Source: Candidatus Wallbacteria bacterium
Lineage (GTDB): Bacteria; Muiribacteriota; UBA6191; JACPRK01
Direction of reading: 5' to 3'
DNA: 64,000 nt
Assembly (NCBI GenBank): GCA_016213845.1
Contig: JACQZN010000042.1
Coordinates: forward strand, 39,370-103,369
In this document: positions 1 to 7,280 of the stretch, piece by piece
Position numbering within the stretch: the stretch's first letter is position 1
Layout: every line of letters begins with the position of its first letter
The notes under the pieces: generated by a model
Seen by the model: only the letters and a program-made list of their open reading frames with translations
Database searches by the model: none
Told to the model about the DNA's origin: nothing
Position numbers and translations under genes: made by a program

Positions 1-2
1 CT

Positions 3-2048
3 GCGGCAGCGGATCTGACGCGCGCGGCGCCGCACCTGATGACCCTGCTTGCCGACGGCGATCACCGCGTGCGAGCCAACTGCACGCTGTCGCTCTCGAC
101 TCTCGGGGAGGACCAGGTGCTTCTCTGCCTGGAGCGGATGCTGGGCGAGGAGTCGGTGGCGATGAGGGACGCCGCGGCCTTCGCGCTGGCCGGCATGCCG
201 AGCGACGCCGCTCTGCCGCTCTTGCGCCGGGCGATGACGGACAAGAGCCCGATGGTGCGGGAAAAGGCCCAGGGCGGGTTGCAGCGTCTGGCCGACGGCG
301 GCAATGCCGAGGCGGTGCGGCTGCTGGGAGCGTTGGCCCACGGGGAGCCCGTGCCGCAGGAGGCCGCCGAAGTGGTCGGAGCGGTGGAGGACCTGCCGGT
401 CGGCCCCGAGAAGCTGGCCGATCCGAACCCCAAGGTGCGCATCCGGGCCCTGACGGAGGCCATCGCCGACAAGCGTCGGGACCTGGCCGACGAGATCGTC
501 GCGCGGCTGGAGGTCGAAGCCAACGAGTTCGTCCTCTCGAAGGTGCTGGTCGCGGTGGGCGAGCTGGGCGAGACGGAACACGGTTCGGCCGTGAAGCGAC
601 TTCTGGTTCACTCGGACCCTCGAGTCGTGTCGAACGCCATCGAGGCACTGACACGGCTGAAGGCCTACGATCGCGCGGCGGCCGTGCGGCCGCTTCTGTC
701 GCTCAGGAACGGGCGTGCGCGAGCGGCGGCGACGATCTTCATGGCACGGGCCGACCGTTCCTTCGACGCGCTCGACGCGGTGCGAAAGATGCTGACGGCG
801 CGCGAGTGGGACCTGCGACTGGCGGGAGTCCACGCGCTGGCGCAGCTGGACCTGCCGGACTCGACGCTCTTGTTGGAGCCGCTGCTGTCGGACTTCAGCG
901 CCGCCGTGCGCGAAAAGGCTTTCCAGCTCCTGGAGACGCGCGCGCGGCGCGGCGACGAGATGGCGAAGGACTTGATCGAGATGTGCCGGCAAGGCTTCGT
1001 CGAGCGCAAGGAGCGAAGCTTGAAGCTGGTGCCCGCTCCGCGCGCGAAACGGCTGCTGGCCTTCTACGCCGATCTCTTTGCGCTGGCGCTGTTGACGATG
1101 CCGGCGTGGGCGGGCGCGTACTGGATGATCAGCGAGGTGGGATTGCGGGCCGGAGTGATAGCGCTGGCGTTGAGCACGGTGATGCTGGGTGTGCTCTTCT
1201 TCGTGAAGGACGGGCTGAGAGGCGGGCGAGGGATCGGAAAGGGCTCGGCCGGGCTGCGCGTGGTCGATCTGGAGCGGTATGCGGCCTGCTCGCGGGCCAA
1301 GTCGCTTCTGCGGCAGGCGATGCTGGGGGTGCCGATTCTGAACTTGATCGAGGCGGGCATGGTGCTGGCGCGGCGCGACGGCCGGCGGCTGGCGGACCTG
1401 CTGCTCAACACTCAGGTGGTCGACGAGGAGCAGCGGCCGCTCACGGTGGCCGAGCACCTGGTGCTCTGGGTCTTCACGGCCGCCGGCGTGGCGCTCATCG
1501 TCTTCGTGCAGGTGGCCCAGAGCAACGCGCAGCAGATGTTCTTGCGTTCGCAAGGTGTGCCCTCCGCTTCGCGCCCGGCGGCGCCGCGCTCTTCCGCGCT
1601 CCAGCTGCCGAATGCCGACTGGCGCATCGCGACCAGGTTTGGGCGCCGGGCCACGCTGAAGCACAAGACGTCGTCCGGCCTGGAGGACGCCGACCTGACC
1701 GTCGATTGGCGGGAGTACCGCCCGAGGCGAAAGCAGACGGGCGAAGCGGGTCGGCGCGCCGAGGTGGAGGGGCTGACCAGCCTGATGGCGGCGACGCTGG
1801 GCGGAAAGGGCTCGCGCAACAGGGAGAGCAATCGCCGGGTGCTCGACTTTGCGGACGGGCTGGGCGCAGCCTTCGACACGGAGCTGGCGGTGCGGCAGGC
1901 GCGAGTCCACATGCGGTGTTACGTCTGGTCGAAGGAACAGGCGGTGGTGACCGCGCGGCTGATGTCGATGGAGAGTCGGGCGCTGGACGGGCTGGAGGCC
2001 GACGTGCAGTCGGTGATCGAGAGCGCTGGCCGCCAGCCGGTGGACTGA
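3..2048 (+). CDS. HEAT-repeat protein with C-terminal RDD membrane domain (5' partial)
   Basis: The reading frame is open to the left edge and HEAT-type helices are already running before the first ATG (position 39), so the true start lies outside the window. About 330 residues of HEAT/PBS-lyase-like helical repeats (for example the LLADGDHRVRANC unit) form a scaffold. They are followed by an RDD-type membrane region: RLLAFYADL opens it, two hydrophobic segments lie near 1050-1200, and a third lies near 1440-1500 (LVLWVFTAAGVALIVFV). The last ~170 residues are soluble. RDD proteins are poorly characterised membrane proteins, and HEAT repeats usually bind partners. The PrsW-like gene follows 10 bp downstream, so co-transcription is likely. 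Function is not known. Confidence 0.85.
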   Translation, partial: AAADLTRAAPHLMTLLADGDHRVRANCTLSLSTLGEDQVLLCLERMLGEESVAMRDAAAFALAGMPSDAALPLLRRAMTDKSPMVREKAQGGLQRLADGGNAEAVRLLGALAHGEPVPQEAAEVVGAVEDLPVGPEKLADPNPKVRIRALTEAIADKRRDLADEIVARLEVEANEFVLSKVLVAVGELGETEHGSAVKRLLVHSDPRVVSNAIEALTRLKAYDRAAAVRPLLSLRNGRARAAATIFMARADRSFDALDAVRKMLTAREWDLRLAGVHALAQLDLPDSTLLLEPLLSDFSAAVREKAFQLLETRARRGDEMAKDLIEMCRQGFVERKERSLKLVPAPRAKRLLAFYADLFALALLTMPAWAGAYWMISEVGLRAGVIALALSTVMLGVLFFVKDGLRGGRGIGKGSAGLRVVDLERYAACSRAKSLLRQAMLGVPILNLIEAGMVLARRDGRRLADLLLNTQVVDEEQRPLTVAEHLVLWVFTAAGVALIVFVQVAQSNAQQMFLRSQGVPSASRPAAPRSSALQLPNADWRIATRFGRRATLKHKTSSGLEDADLTVDWREYRPRRKQTGEAGRRAEVEGLTSLMAATLGGKGSRNRESNRRVLDFADGLGAAFDTELAVRQARVHMRCYVWSKEQAVVTARLMSMESRALDGLEADVQSVIESAGRQPVD

Positions 2049-2058
2049 GGAAACAAGA

Positions 2059-3009
2059 ATGACCGTCGTGACGTTCTTGCTGGCGCTGGTGCCCGGGCTT
2101 TGCTGGCTCTTCTTCCTGACGTGGAGATCCCGCAAAGACGCGCCGTTTCGCAAGACGCTCCTGAAGGTTTTCTTCCTGGGGATGGTGGTCTGCATCCCGG
2201 CCGGGTTCTTCAACGTGACGTTGATGGGGGCGTTGCTGGGAGCGGTGGGGCCGCGGGAAATCTTTCTGCTCCTGATGTTCGTCTGCGTGGTGGGGCCGGT
2301 GGAGGAAGGGCTGAAGTTTTTGATCCTCTACTCCGAGGTCTACAGGAAGTGGCAGATCCGGCGGGCCGAGGATGGCGTGCTGCTGGCGACGGCGTCGGCG
2401 CTGGGGTTCGCGACGTTCGAGAACTTCGACTACGCGCAGAAGCTGGGGCTGCAGGTGCTGATGACGCGAGCGTGGGCGTGCGCGCTCCTGCACGTGGGGT
2501 TCTCGGCGATCTTCGGCCACTACATGGCGCTGGCCAAGCTGCGGCGCTACAGCCCGGCCGCGTGCATCGGCGAAGGGTTGTTCCTGGCGGCGATGCTCCA
2601 TGGGCTCTACGACTTCGCGGTCACGAAGGACCCGATGTCGATGTACCCGTTCGTGGTGGGAACGCTGGTGCTCTACTGGCTGCTGCGCCACTTCGACTGG
2701 CGTCCGATTTCGGTGCGGCTCTTTCCTTCGCTGGCCGAGCCGGTGGAGGTCGGCGACGGGTTGCGGCTGTTCAAGCGGCCGCGGTTTCCTCGAGCGCGGG
2801 GCCGGGACCGGGAGCTGGCCGACCGGGTCATCGCCGAGCTGGAAGCCGATCAGACAGAGCGGCGGCTCGCGGGGCTGGAGGAAGCCGCGACGCTGGAGGA
2901 CGGCGATCTGCTCGACCGAGTGGAGGCCCTGACCCACGATCCCGTCCCCGAGGTGCGAGCCGCCGCCGAGGAAGTGCTGGAGGGGATGCTGCGAAAGCTG
3001 CGGCGGTGA
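2059..3009 (+). CDS. prsW: PrsW-family intramembrane metalloprotease with HEAT-like tail
   Basis: A 316-residue multi-pass membrane protein. It carries the conserved PrsW-type motifs of the CPBP/PrsW superfamily: an EE pair at residues 82-83 (VEEGLK), FATFENFDY at 117-125, histidines H145 and H154 in a transmembrane helix, and HGLYDF at 181-186. In Bacillus, PrsW cleaves the anti-sigma factor RsiW at site 1. No anti-sigma factor is visible here, so the substrate is unknown. Residues after about 255 are soluble and look like one or two HEAT helices (DPVPEVRAAAEEVLEGML), which is unusual and matches the HEAT repeats of the genes on either side. ATG start with AGGAAACA just upstream; 10 bp after the HEAT-RDD gene. 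Confidence 0.85.
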   Translation: MTVVTFLLALVPGLCWLFFLTWRSRKDAPFRKTLLKVFFLGMVVCIPAGFFNVTLMGALLGAVGPREIFLLLMFVCVVGPVEEGLKFLILYSEVYRKWQIRRAEDGVLLATASALGFATFENFDYAQKLGLQVLMTRAWACALLHVGFSAIFGHYMALAKLRRYSPAACIGEGLFLAAMLHGLYDFAVTKDPMSMYPFVVGTLVLYWLLRHFDWRPISVRLFPSLAEPVEVGDGLRLFKRPRFPRARGRDRELADRVIAELEADQTERRLAGLEEAATLEDGDLLDRVEALTHDPVPEVRAAAEEVLEGMLRKLRR

Positions 3010-3052
3010 GCGGCCGCCAGATTTCGCACCCGAGGAGTCCGCCGCCGCAAAG

Positions 3053-3126
3053 GGGAAATCTCGTGGCGTCTACCTGTACCGGGTTTTCGAGAAAACCCGG
3101 TACAGGTAGACGCCACGAGATTTCCC
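3053..3126. repeat. Perfect 36-bp inverted repeat (74-bp palindrome)
   Basis: Arms 3053-3088 and 3091-3126 are exact reverse complements separated by only the two bases GA. The palindrome sits between the convergent ends of the prsW-like gene (3009) and the zinc-ribbon gene (3149), so transcripts from either side could fold it. There is no T-run, so it is not a classical intrinsic terminator. A single imperfect copy of the arm occurs at 32235-32268, also between convergent genes, showing that the arm is a dispersed repeat. An assembly fold-back artefact cannot be excluded. Confidence 0.9.
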
Positions 3127-3148
3127 GGGATAACTTCCCTCCGCCAGG

Positions 3149-3859
3149 TCAGGGGTGATTGCGCAGTTTTTCGCCGCAGGAGGGGCAGTCGGTGGCGGCG
3201 GCGGGGATGGGTTCTCCGCAGACGACGCAGAGCGGCCGCTTGGGGGAAGCGGGACGGCGCACGCGCGGGCGGGGCGCTGCCGGCGCGGGGGAAGCAGCCG
3301 GCTGTGCGGATGGCTCCGGAGTGACTGGAGGCGATGGCTCCGATGGGGCCTTTGGTACGCTCAGAAAGGACTCCCAGGCGAGCGCGCGCCCCGAGGATTT
3401 CCGGGCGGCGGGTGGCGGCGAGGTCGCGTCTGGGGGGAGCGAAGGCGGTGCCGGCTGGGCCGCCGTGACTGCCTGGAGCCGCCGCGATCGCCTGGGAGTC
3501 TCAGCCGGGGTCTGTCCTGACGGCCGGGTCTGGTACGGCTGCTTGCGGGCCGGCGGCCGCAGTCCCGAAAGCAGCTCCACGGCCTCCTGAGCGGAGAACC
3601 GCACGTCGTCGTCCGCGTCGGCGGTGAAGGCGCCCAGCAGACCCGCGTGCTCGCGGCTCCCCAGCACACCGATCGCCTTCACGAGCGCCGCGCGCAGCCG
3701 GCCGCCTGCGGGGCGGCTCAGCCGCTCTACCAGCAGGCCGACGTCCTTGCTCCGCCCTTCGTCCATCGCTTCGGCGATGGCCAGCAGCGTCTCATCCTCG
3801 TCCGGCCCGTCCAGCGACCGAGCCAGCGTTTCGCTCGTCAACGTCATGGTCTCTGTCAT
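3149..3859 (-). CDS. HEAT/zinc-ribbon protein of unknown function
   Basis: A 236-residue predicted soluble protein. Residues 20-100 are helical and HEAT-like (RSKDVGLLVERL, DDDVRFSAQEAVELL). Residues 105-205 are a proline/alanine-rich linker. The end is a zinc ribbon with cysteine pairs C211-C214 and C225-C228 (CVVC...CPSC). The frame is open further upstream, but that extension would run through the tRNA-Gln gene on the other strand, so the ATG at 3859 is chosen. It is convergent with prsW across the palindrome. A decayed copy of this gene's 5' end lies at 5208-5300. HEAT plus zinc-ribbon suggests a protein- or nucleic-acid-binding adaptor; no function is claimed. Confidence 0.75.
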   Translation of the reverse strand: MTETMTLTSETLARSLDGPDEDETLLAIAEAMDEGRSKDVGLLVERLSRPAGGRLRAALVKAIGVLGSREHAGLLGAFTADADDDVRFSAQEAVELLSGLRPPARKQPYQTRPSGQTPAETPRRSRRLQAVTAAQPAPPSLPPDATSPPPAARKSSGRALAWESFLSVPKAPSEPSPPVTPEPSAQPAASPAPAAPRPRVRRPASPKRPLCVVCGEPIPAAATDCPSCGEKLRNHP

Positions 3860-3927
3860 CTTGCCCCCGAGCCGGCGGGGATTCAAACATTTCCCCGGCC
3901 GCCGCATGGCCCTCTTGACATCGGTAC

Positions 3928-4002
3928 AGTCCTCTAGCTCAACGGTGGAGCAACGCGCTCTGAACGCGGAGAATTCTGGTTCGAATCCAGAGGGGACTGC
4001 CA
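3928..4002 (+). tRNA. tRNA-Gln (anticodon CUG)
   Basis: Acceptor stem 3928-3934 pairs with 3992-3998 (one G-T wobble), discriminator G3999, and CCA is encoded at 4000-4002. The D arm (GCTC/GAGC), the anticodon loop with CTG at 3960-3962 and the T loop TTCGAAT are all present. The weak first pair (A-T) and G73 agree with glutamine identity. The top anticodon-stem pair is A-G. It is the first gene of a tRNA cluster. Confidence 0.9.
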
Positions 4003-4013
4003 AGACCATTCGC

Positions 4014-4088
4014 AGCCTTGTCGTCCAATCGGCAGGACGCCCGACTGTTGGTCGGGAGATACAGGTTCAATCCCTGTCGCGGCTGCCA
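4014..4088 (+). tRNA. tRNA-Asn (anticodon GUU)
   Basis: Anticodon stem CCCGA/TCGGG closes a 7-nt loop CTGTTGG that presents GTT. The T arm has TTCAATC, and discriminator G4085 is followed by encoded CCA (4086-4088). The acceptor stem 4014-4020/4078-4084 has one T-C mismatch at the fifth pair and one wobble. The gene lies 11 bp after tRNA-Gln and is probably processed from the same transcript. Confidence 0.85.
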
Positions 4089-4097
4089 CTCTCTCGC

Positions 4098-4186
4098 GGA
4101 AGTGTCGTCAAATGGCAGGGCCCTCGCCTGGAAAACGAGCGCCGGCGGAAGCCGGCATCCAGGTTCGAGTCCTGGCGCCTCCGCCA
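4098..4186 (+). tRNA. tRNA-Ser (anticodon GGA)
   Basis: A class II tRNA with a long variable arm (GCCGG...CCGGC around 4141-4155). The anticodon loop CTGGAAA presents GGA. The acceptor starts GGA as in serine tRNAs, with one A-C mismatch at the fourth pair. Discriminator G4183 is followed by encoded CCA (4184-4186). It lies 9 bp after tRNA-Asn. Confidence 0.88.
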
Positions 4187-4199
4187 GAAATCATCCCGT

Positions 4200-4257
4200 G
4201 GGTCTGTAGCCCAGACGGAAGAGCGGTCGGTTTCTACCCGATCTTGCGGGAGTTCGA
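4200..4257 (+). pseudogene. Truncated tRNA-Arg (anticodon UCU), 3' part missing
   Basis: The 5' acceptor strand GGGTCTG, the D arm, an anticodon stem with loop TTTCTAC (anticodon TCT), the 5' T-stem strand GGGAG and the T loop TTCGAAT are present in order. The sequence then departs: neither the 3' T-stem strand CTCCC nor a CAGACCC acceptor strand follows. An alternative acceptor (TGGGTCT with AGGCCCA at 4261) leaves no room for a T stem. It is read as a tRNA broken in the T loop, either a genuine deletion or a sequence error. Confidence 0.65.
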
Positions 4258-4308
4258 ATGAAGGCCCAGGCATTGACGGACGCAAGCCTGGCCGGTAACT
4301 TCGACTCA

Positions 4309-5118
4309 ATGGGATTTCAAGGCCTTCGCGTGAGGAGTTGGATCGCTGGCGCGCTTCTGGGGGCCGCTCTTCTCGGCGTGCCCCCGCGGCCAGCTCTCTG
4401 CGGCGAGCCTGCTCCCACGGTCGAGCACACCGTGGAGGACGTTCGAGGAAACGTGCTGATCATGAGAACGGGCCAATCATTCGCCCTGGCCCGCTCGATC
4501 CCGGTGACGGGCGGCCGGGCGGAGAAGGCGCGCGCTGCGCTGATGAAGCTCGTTCACGGCCAGCAGGTTCGAGTGACTGTTCTCGCCTCGAAACGAGAAC
4601 CCCGCGAAGCCGAGATCGAGCTCCTGGACGGCCGCAACGTGACTTCAGAGGCGGGCAAGCTTTACGCGGTGTTCGAAACGACGCAGACGTCAGACCGAGC
4701 GCGCACCCCGCGCGCCGGAAGCGATGCGCCGACTCGGGCAACGCCGTCTCCCTCCCCGAGCCCCGGAACGGGAAGTCCTGCCATCGTCATCGGAACTCCC
4801 GGACAGCCCATAGACATTCGCCAGTACGTGCGCCCCGGAAAGACGACAATCTTCGACTTCAGCAGCGCCTTCTGCCCACCGTGCCGTCAGCTGATCCCCA
4901 GGCTCTCCAAGTTCGCGGCGAGCCGCGGCGACGTCGCCGCCTACATCATCGACGTGAACCGACCCGGCGTCAGCGGAATCGACTTCCAGTCGCCGGTCTG
5001 CCTGCAGTACCGCCCGAAGTCGCTCCCCCACGTCGTCATCTACGGACCCGACGGAACCCTCCTCAGTCAGGGCAGCCCATCGCCTTTGCGCAGGATGCTC
5101 CAGGATAGCGGCTTCTGA
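4309..5118 (+). CDS. Exported thioredoxin-fold protein with CPPC motif
   Basis: A 269-residue protein. The N-terminal hydrophobic segment (residues 11-24, WIAGALLGAALLGV) looks like a signal peptide. Residues 35-125 form an uncharacterised beta-rich region. A proline/serine-rich linker (140-157) leads to a thioredoxin-like domain with the redox motif CPPC at 189-192 and the cis-proline at P240 (LPHVVIY). It probably acts in periplasmic thiol-disulfide exchange. The ATG at 4309 is chosen because it places the signal sequence at the N terminus; the in-frame ATG at 4258 falls at the break of the tRNA-Arg remnant. A decayed duplicated segment follows at 5164-5300. Confidence 0.75.
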   Translation: MGFQGLRVRSWIAGALLGAALLGVPPRPALCGEPAPTVEHTVEDVRGNVLIMRTGQSFALARSIPVTGGRAEKARAALMKLVHGQQVRVTVLASKREPREAEIELLDGRNVTSEAGKLYAVFETTQTSDRARTPRAGSDAPTRATPSPSPSPGTGSPAIVIGTPGQPIDIRQYVRPGKTTIFDFSSAFCPPCRQLIPRLSKFAASRGDVAAYIIDVNRPGVSGIDFQSPVCLQYRPKSLPHVVIYGPDGTLLSQGSPSPLRRMLQDSGF

Positions 5119-5163
5119 CCGCCAATTCACGCCGCGGCCTTGCGTAGCTTGATGTTCGGCTTG

Positions 5164-5300
5164 CACGCTGGTGCTCTGCTGGGCGCTCCGCCATTTCGAC
5201 TGGCGTCCGAGCCAGAGCTTCGCTCGTCAACGCCATGGGCTCTGTCATCCTGCCCCCGAGCCGGCGGGGATTCAAACCTTTCCCCGGCTGCCGCATAGCC
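5164..5300. repeat. Decayed duplicate of the prsW 3' end joined to the zinc-ribbon gene 5' end
   Basis: Positions 5164-5207 match the prsW 3' region near 2665-2708 (ACGCTGGTGCTCT, then TTCGACTGGCGTCCGA). Positions 5208-5300 match 3820-3912, covering the first codons and upstream region of the zinc-ribbon gene (CCGAGCCGGCGGGGATTCAAA is shared). The two source segments are about 1.1 kb apart, so this is a duplicated fragment with an internal deletion. It has several indels and no coding capacity of its own. The NlpC-like gene begins shortly after it. Confidence 0.75.
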
Positions 5301-5338
5301 TTCCTCGAACCGGATTGGTTAAATTGCGGGAGATGCCC

Positions 5339-6268
5339 ATGCGAATGAGCCATCGGATTTCCGTCTTCCTGGCCGCCACCCTTTTCCTGGGCGTCTGGCA
5401 GGCCGCCGCACAACCCTCGGGCGGCCGAACCTCGGACGACCTCGTCTCCCAGGTCGCCGTCGACATCGGCAGAAAGAGCGTCGCAGCCCCGGCGCCTTCG
5501 ACTGGCACCGGGGAGACGCCGCCTCCGAAGTTCGACCCGGTGACCGGCCTCGCCGGCAGGGGCGCCGCAGCAGGTTCGGCGGGCGACGGTCGCGCGGCCC
5601 CGGTGACCCGGGTCCAGGGCAGCGACGCGAAGCCGCCGGAGGGCGAAACACCTCCCCCGGCTGGCGGGGGGCAGGGCGGGATCTCCTGGGATACGGCCTC
5701 CACCGTCAAACCCAAGCCAGCCCGCCCCGATCTGCCGCCGTGGTGGACGATGGTCCCCGAGGCGCCGAGCTCCGAGAAGCCGCAGAGCCCCTCGCGTTCG
5801 AAGGCCGACAAACCCGACCAGGATCGTCCGGCCCGCGACGACAGCGGCGGTTCACTGGGACAGAAGATTGTCGACGTGGCGCAGAAGTACGTCGGCCGCC
5901 GCTTCAACTACGCGCCCGGGACTTCGGGCGGCCGGCTCGGGTGCGCCAACGTGGTGAGTGCCATCCTGAAGGAGGCCGGCGTGATGAAGAGCATCATGCT
6001 CGGCGTGCTGGCCGTCATCTCGGATCTGAGAAACCGCGACTGGAAGCAGGTGCGGCCGCCGCCCTACAAGGACGGCGACGTCATCACCTGGGCGACCTAT
6101 GACCGCAGCGGCGACGGCCGCGTCGATCCGGATACGCACATCGGCATCATCTCCGTGCAGGGCGGGAAGGTTTACGCCATCAACAACTCCTCGTCGCGCC
6201 GGATTCCCGTGAAGGTCGAGCTCAACGCCATGAACTACCCGGTCACGCGCGTCTTGAGGGCAGGATGA
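5339..6268 (+). CDS. Exported NlpC/P60-like cysteine hydrolase
   Basis: A 309-residue protein with a signal peptide (residues 1-25, ending WQAAAQ). A long proline/glycine-rich low-complexity stretch (28-165) follows, then a C-terminal domain of NlpC/P60 or CHAP type. The likely catalytic cysteine is C202 in GCANVVSAIL and the likely histidine is H267 in DTHIGII, followed by a polar NN pair at 282-283. Such enzymes cut peptide links in peptidoglycan; the substrate is inferred. ATG 5339 is preferred among clustered ATGs because GGGAG (5328-5332) sits 6 nt upstream. The frame is open further left only through the decayed duplication. Its stop overlaps the next start by 4 bp (ATGA). Confidence 0.75.
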   Translation: MRMSHRISVFLAATLFLGVWQAAAQPSGGRTSDDLVSQVAVDIGRKSVAAPAPSTGTGETPPPKFDPVTGLAGRGAAAGSAGDGRAAPVTRVQGSDAKPPEGETPPPAGGGQGGISWDTASTVKPKPARPDLPPWWTMVPEAPSSEKPQSPSRSKADKPDQDRPARDDSGGSLGQKIVDVAQKYVGRRFNYAPGTSGGRLGCANVVSAILKEAGVMKSIMLGVLAVISDLRNRDWKQVRPPPYKDGDVITWATYDRSGDGRVDPDTHIGIISVQGGKVYAINNSSSRRIPVKVELNAMNYPVTRVLRAG

Positions 6269-7206
6269 GAGTCTCGGGCTGCTGGGCGGTCAGGGCGCTG
6301 ATCGCGTGCATGCTCGCGTCGCGTGCGATGGGAGCGGGGACAGCCGTCCTGGACCTGGGCTGGGGCCCGGGGCCCGGCCAGGCGGGCTACTACAACAACC
6401 GCTCTCCCGGGTTCGAGGAGATGGCGGCGATGGGGCCGCAGGACTTCTTGCCGCTTCCGGATGGCGGGGTGATCCTGGCCGACACCTGGAACGATCGTCT
6501 CCTGGTGTTCGACGCGGCTGCGAAACCGGTCCGTGCGGTGACCGATTCGTTGCTGAAGCGCCCTTGGCTGCTGGGGCGCTCGACGGCAGGCGAGCTGTTC
6601 GTTGCGCTCGGGCGGGGGCAGCACGTCGTACGGCTCGACGCGAGCTACCGGGTGAAGTCGGCGTTCGGCGGGCTGGGAGAGGGTCCGGGGCGATTCGGGC
6701 AGTTGGCCGGCCTGGAGATGGATTCGCAGGGCCATCTCGTGCTTTGCGATCTGGGTCGCAACTCCCTGGAGCTGATGGATGCCGAGGGGCGTCAGCTGGC
6801 GCGCCTGAGCTGGCCGGGCACGGGGTTCGCCTTGGCGCCGGGCGATCTCTTCATGGATCTGGAGTACGAAGCGGCCAAGGGCTACACGGTCCGACTGCGC
6901 CGGGCCAGCGGTGAGGCCCGGTACCTCTTCGCCATGCCGGGAGCGGGTCTGGAGGGCGGCACGCTGCTGGGGCTCGACGCCCAGCAACGGGTTTACGTCC
7001 GCTTCACGCGCGCCTCGGAGCCCGGCTGGCTCTTCCTGGCGCGGCTCGACTCGACGGGCCGCAAGGTCGAGGACCTGGGAAAGCTCCGCCACCTGCCGGC
7101 TGATCGCCAGCTGCGCGTGTTGCCCGATGGCCGTCTGATGTGGCTCGAGTACGACGCCACCGCCGCGCCTTCCGGTCGCATGCGGCTGCTCAGCGGCCAG
7201 CCCTAG
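6265..7206 (+). CDS. Exported NHL/beta-propeller-like protein
   Basis: A 313-residue protein with an N-terminal signal sequence (residues 8-23). Repeating strands of the type PLPDGGVILADTWNDRLLVFD and MDSQGHLVLCDLGRNSLELMD resemble NHL-repeat propeller blades. No catalytic motif is seen, so it is more likely a binding or scaffold protein. The ATG overlaps the stop of the NlpC-like gene (ATGA), indicating translational coupling and possibly a joint role at the cell envelope. Confidence 0.7.
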   Translation: MRVSGCWAVRALIACMLASRAMGAGTAVLDLGWGPGPGQAGYYNNRSPGFEEMAAMGPQDFLPLPDGGVILADTWNDRLLVFDAAAKPVRAVTDSLLKRPWLLGRSTAGELFVALGRGQHVVRLDASYRVKSAFGGLGEGPGRFGQLAGLEMDSQGHLVLCDLGRNSLELMDAEGRQLARLSWPGTGFALAPGDLFMDLEYEAAKGYTVRLRRASGEARYLFAMPGAGLEGGTLLGLDAQQRVYVRFTRASEPGWLFLARLDSTGRKVEDLGKLRHLPADRQLRVLPDGRLMWLEYDATAAPSGRMRLLSGQP

Positions 7207-7241
7207 GCTGCCGCGCATCGCCCGCGCCGCCCTCACGCGAA

Positions 7242-7270
7242 TTGACGGAATGAAGGGCGGGTGCTAAACT
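7242..7270 (+). promoter_or_regulatory. Sigma70-type promoter for the cysteine-rich gene
   Basis: TTGACG (7242-7247), a 17-nt spacer and TAAACT (7265-7270) form a good sigma70 promoter. The predicted transcription start near 7277 is only a few bases before the ATG at 7281, and there is no Shine-Dalgarno sequence. The mRNA is therefore probably leaderless or nearly so. Confidence 0.7.
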
Positions 7271-7280
7271 GCCGGCTCCC

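Noticed and set aside
3915..3920. TTGACA directly before tRNA-Gln as its promoter
   Set aside because: The tRNA begins only 8 bp later, so the matching -10 box would lie inside the gene; the real promoter must be further upstream.
3859..4009. Longer zinc-ribbon protein starting at 4009
   Set aside because: The extension runs antisense through the tRNA-Gln gene and lacks a ribosome site.
4200..4270. Complete tRNA-Arg using TGGGTCT/AGGCCCA as acceptor stem
   Set aside because: The acceptor would pair, but only two bases remain after the T loop, so no T stem can form.
5171..5338. Longer NlpC-like protein starting upstream at 5171
   Set aside because: The extra residues are translation of the decayed duplicate; the ATG at 5339 has a Shine-Dalgarno and gives a proper signal peptide.
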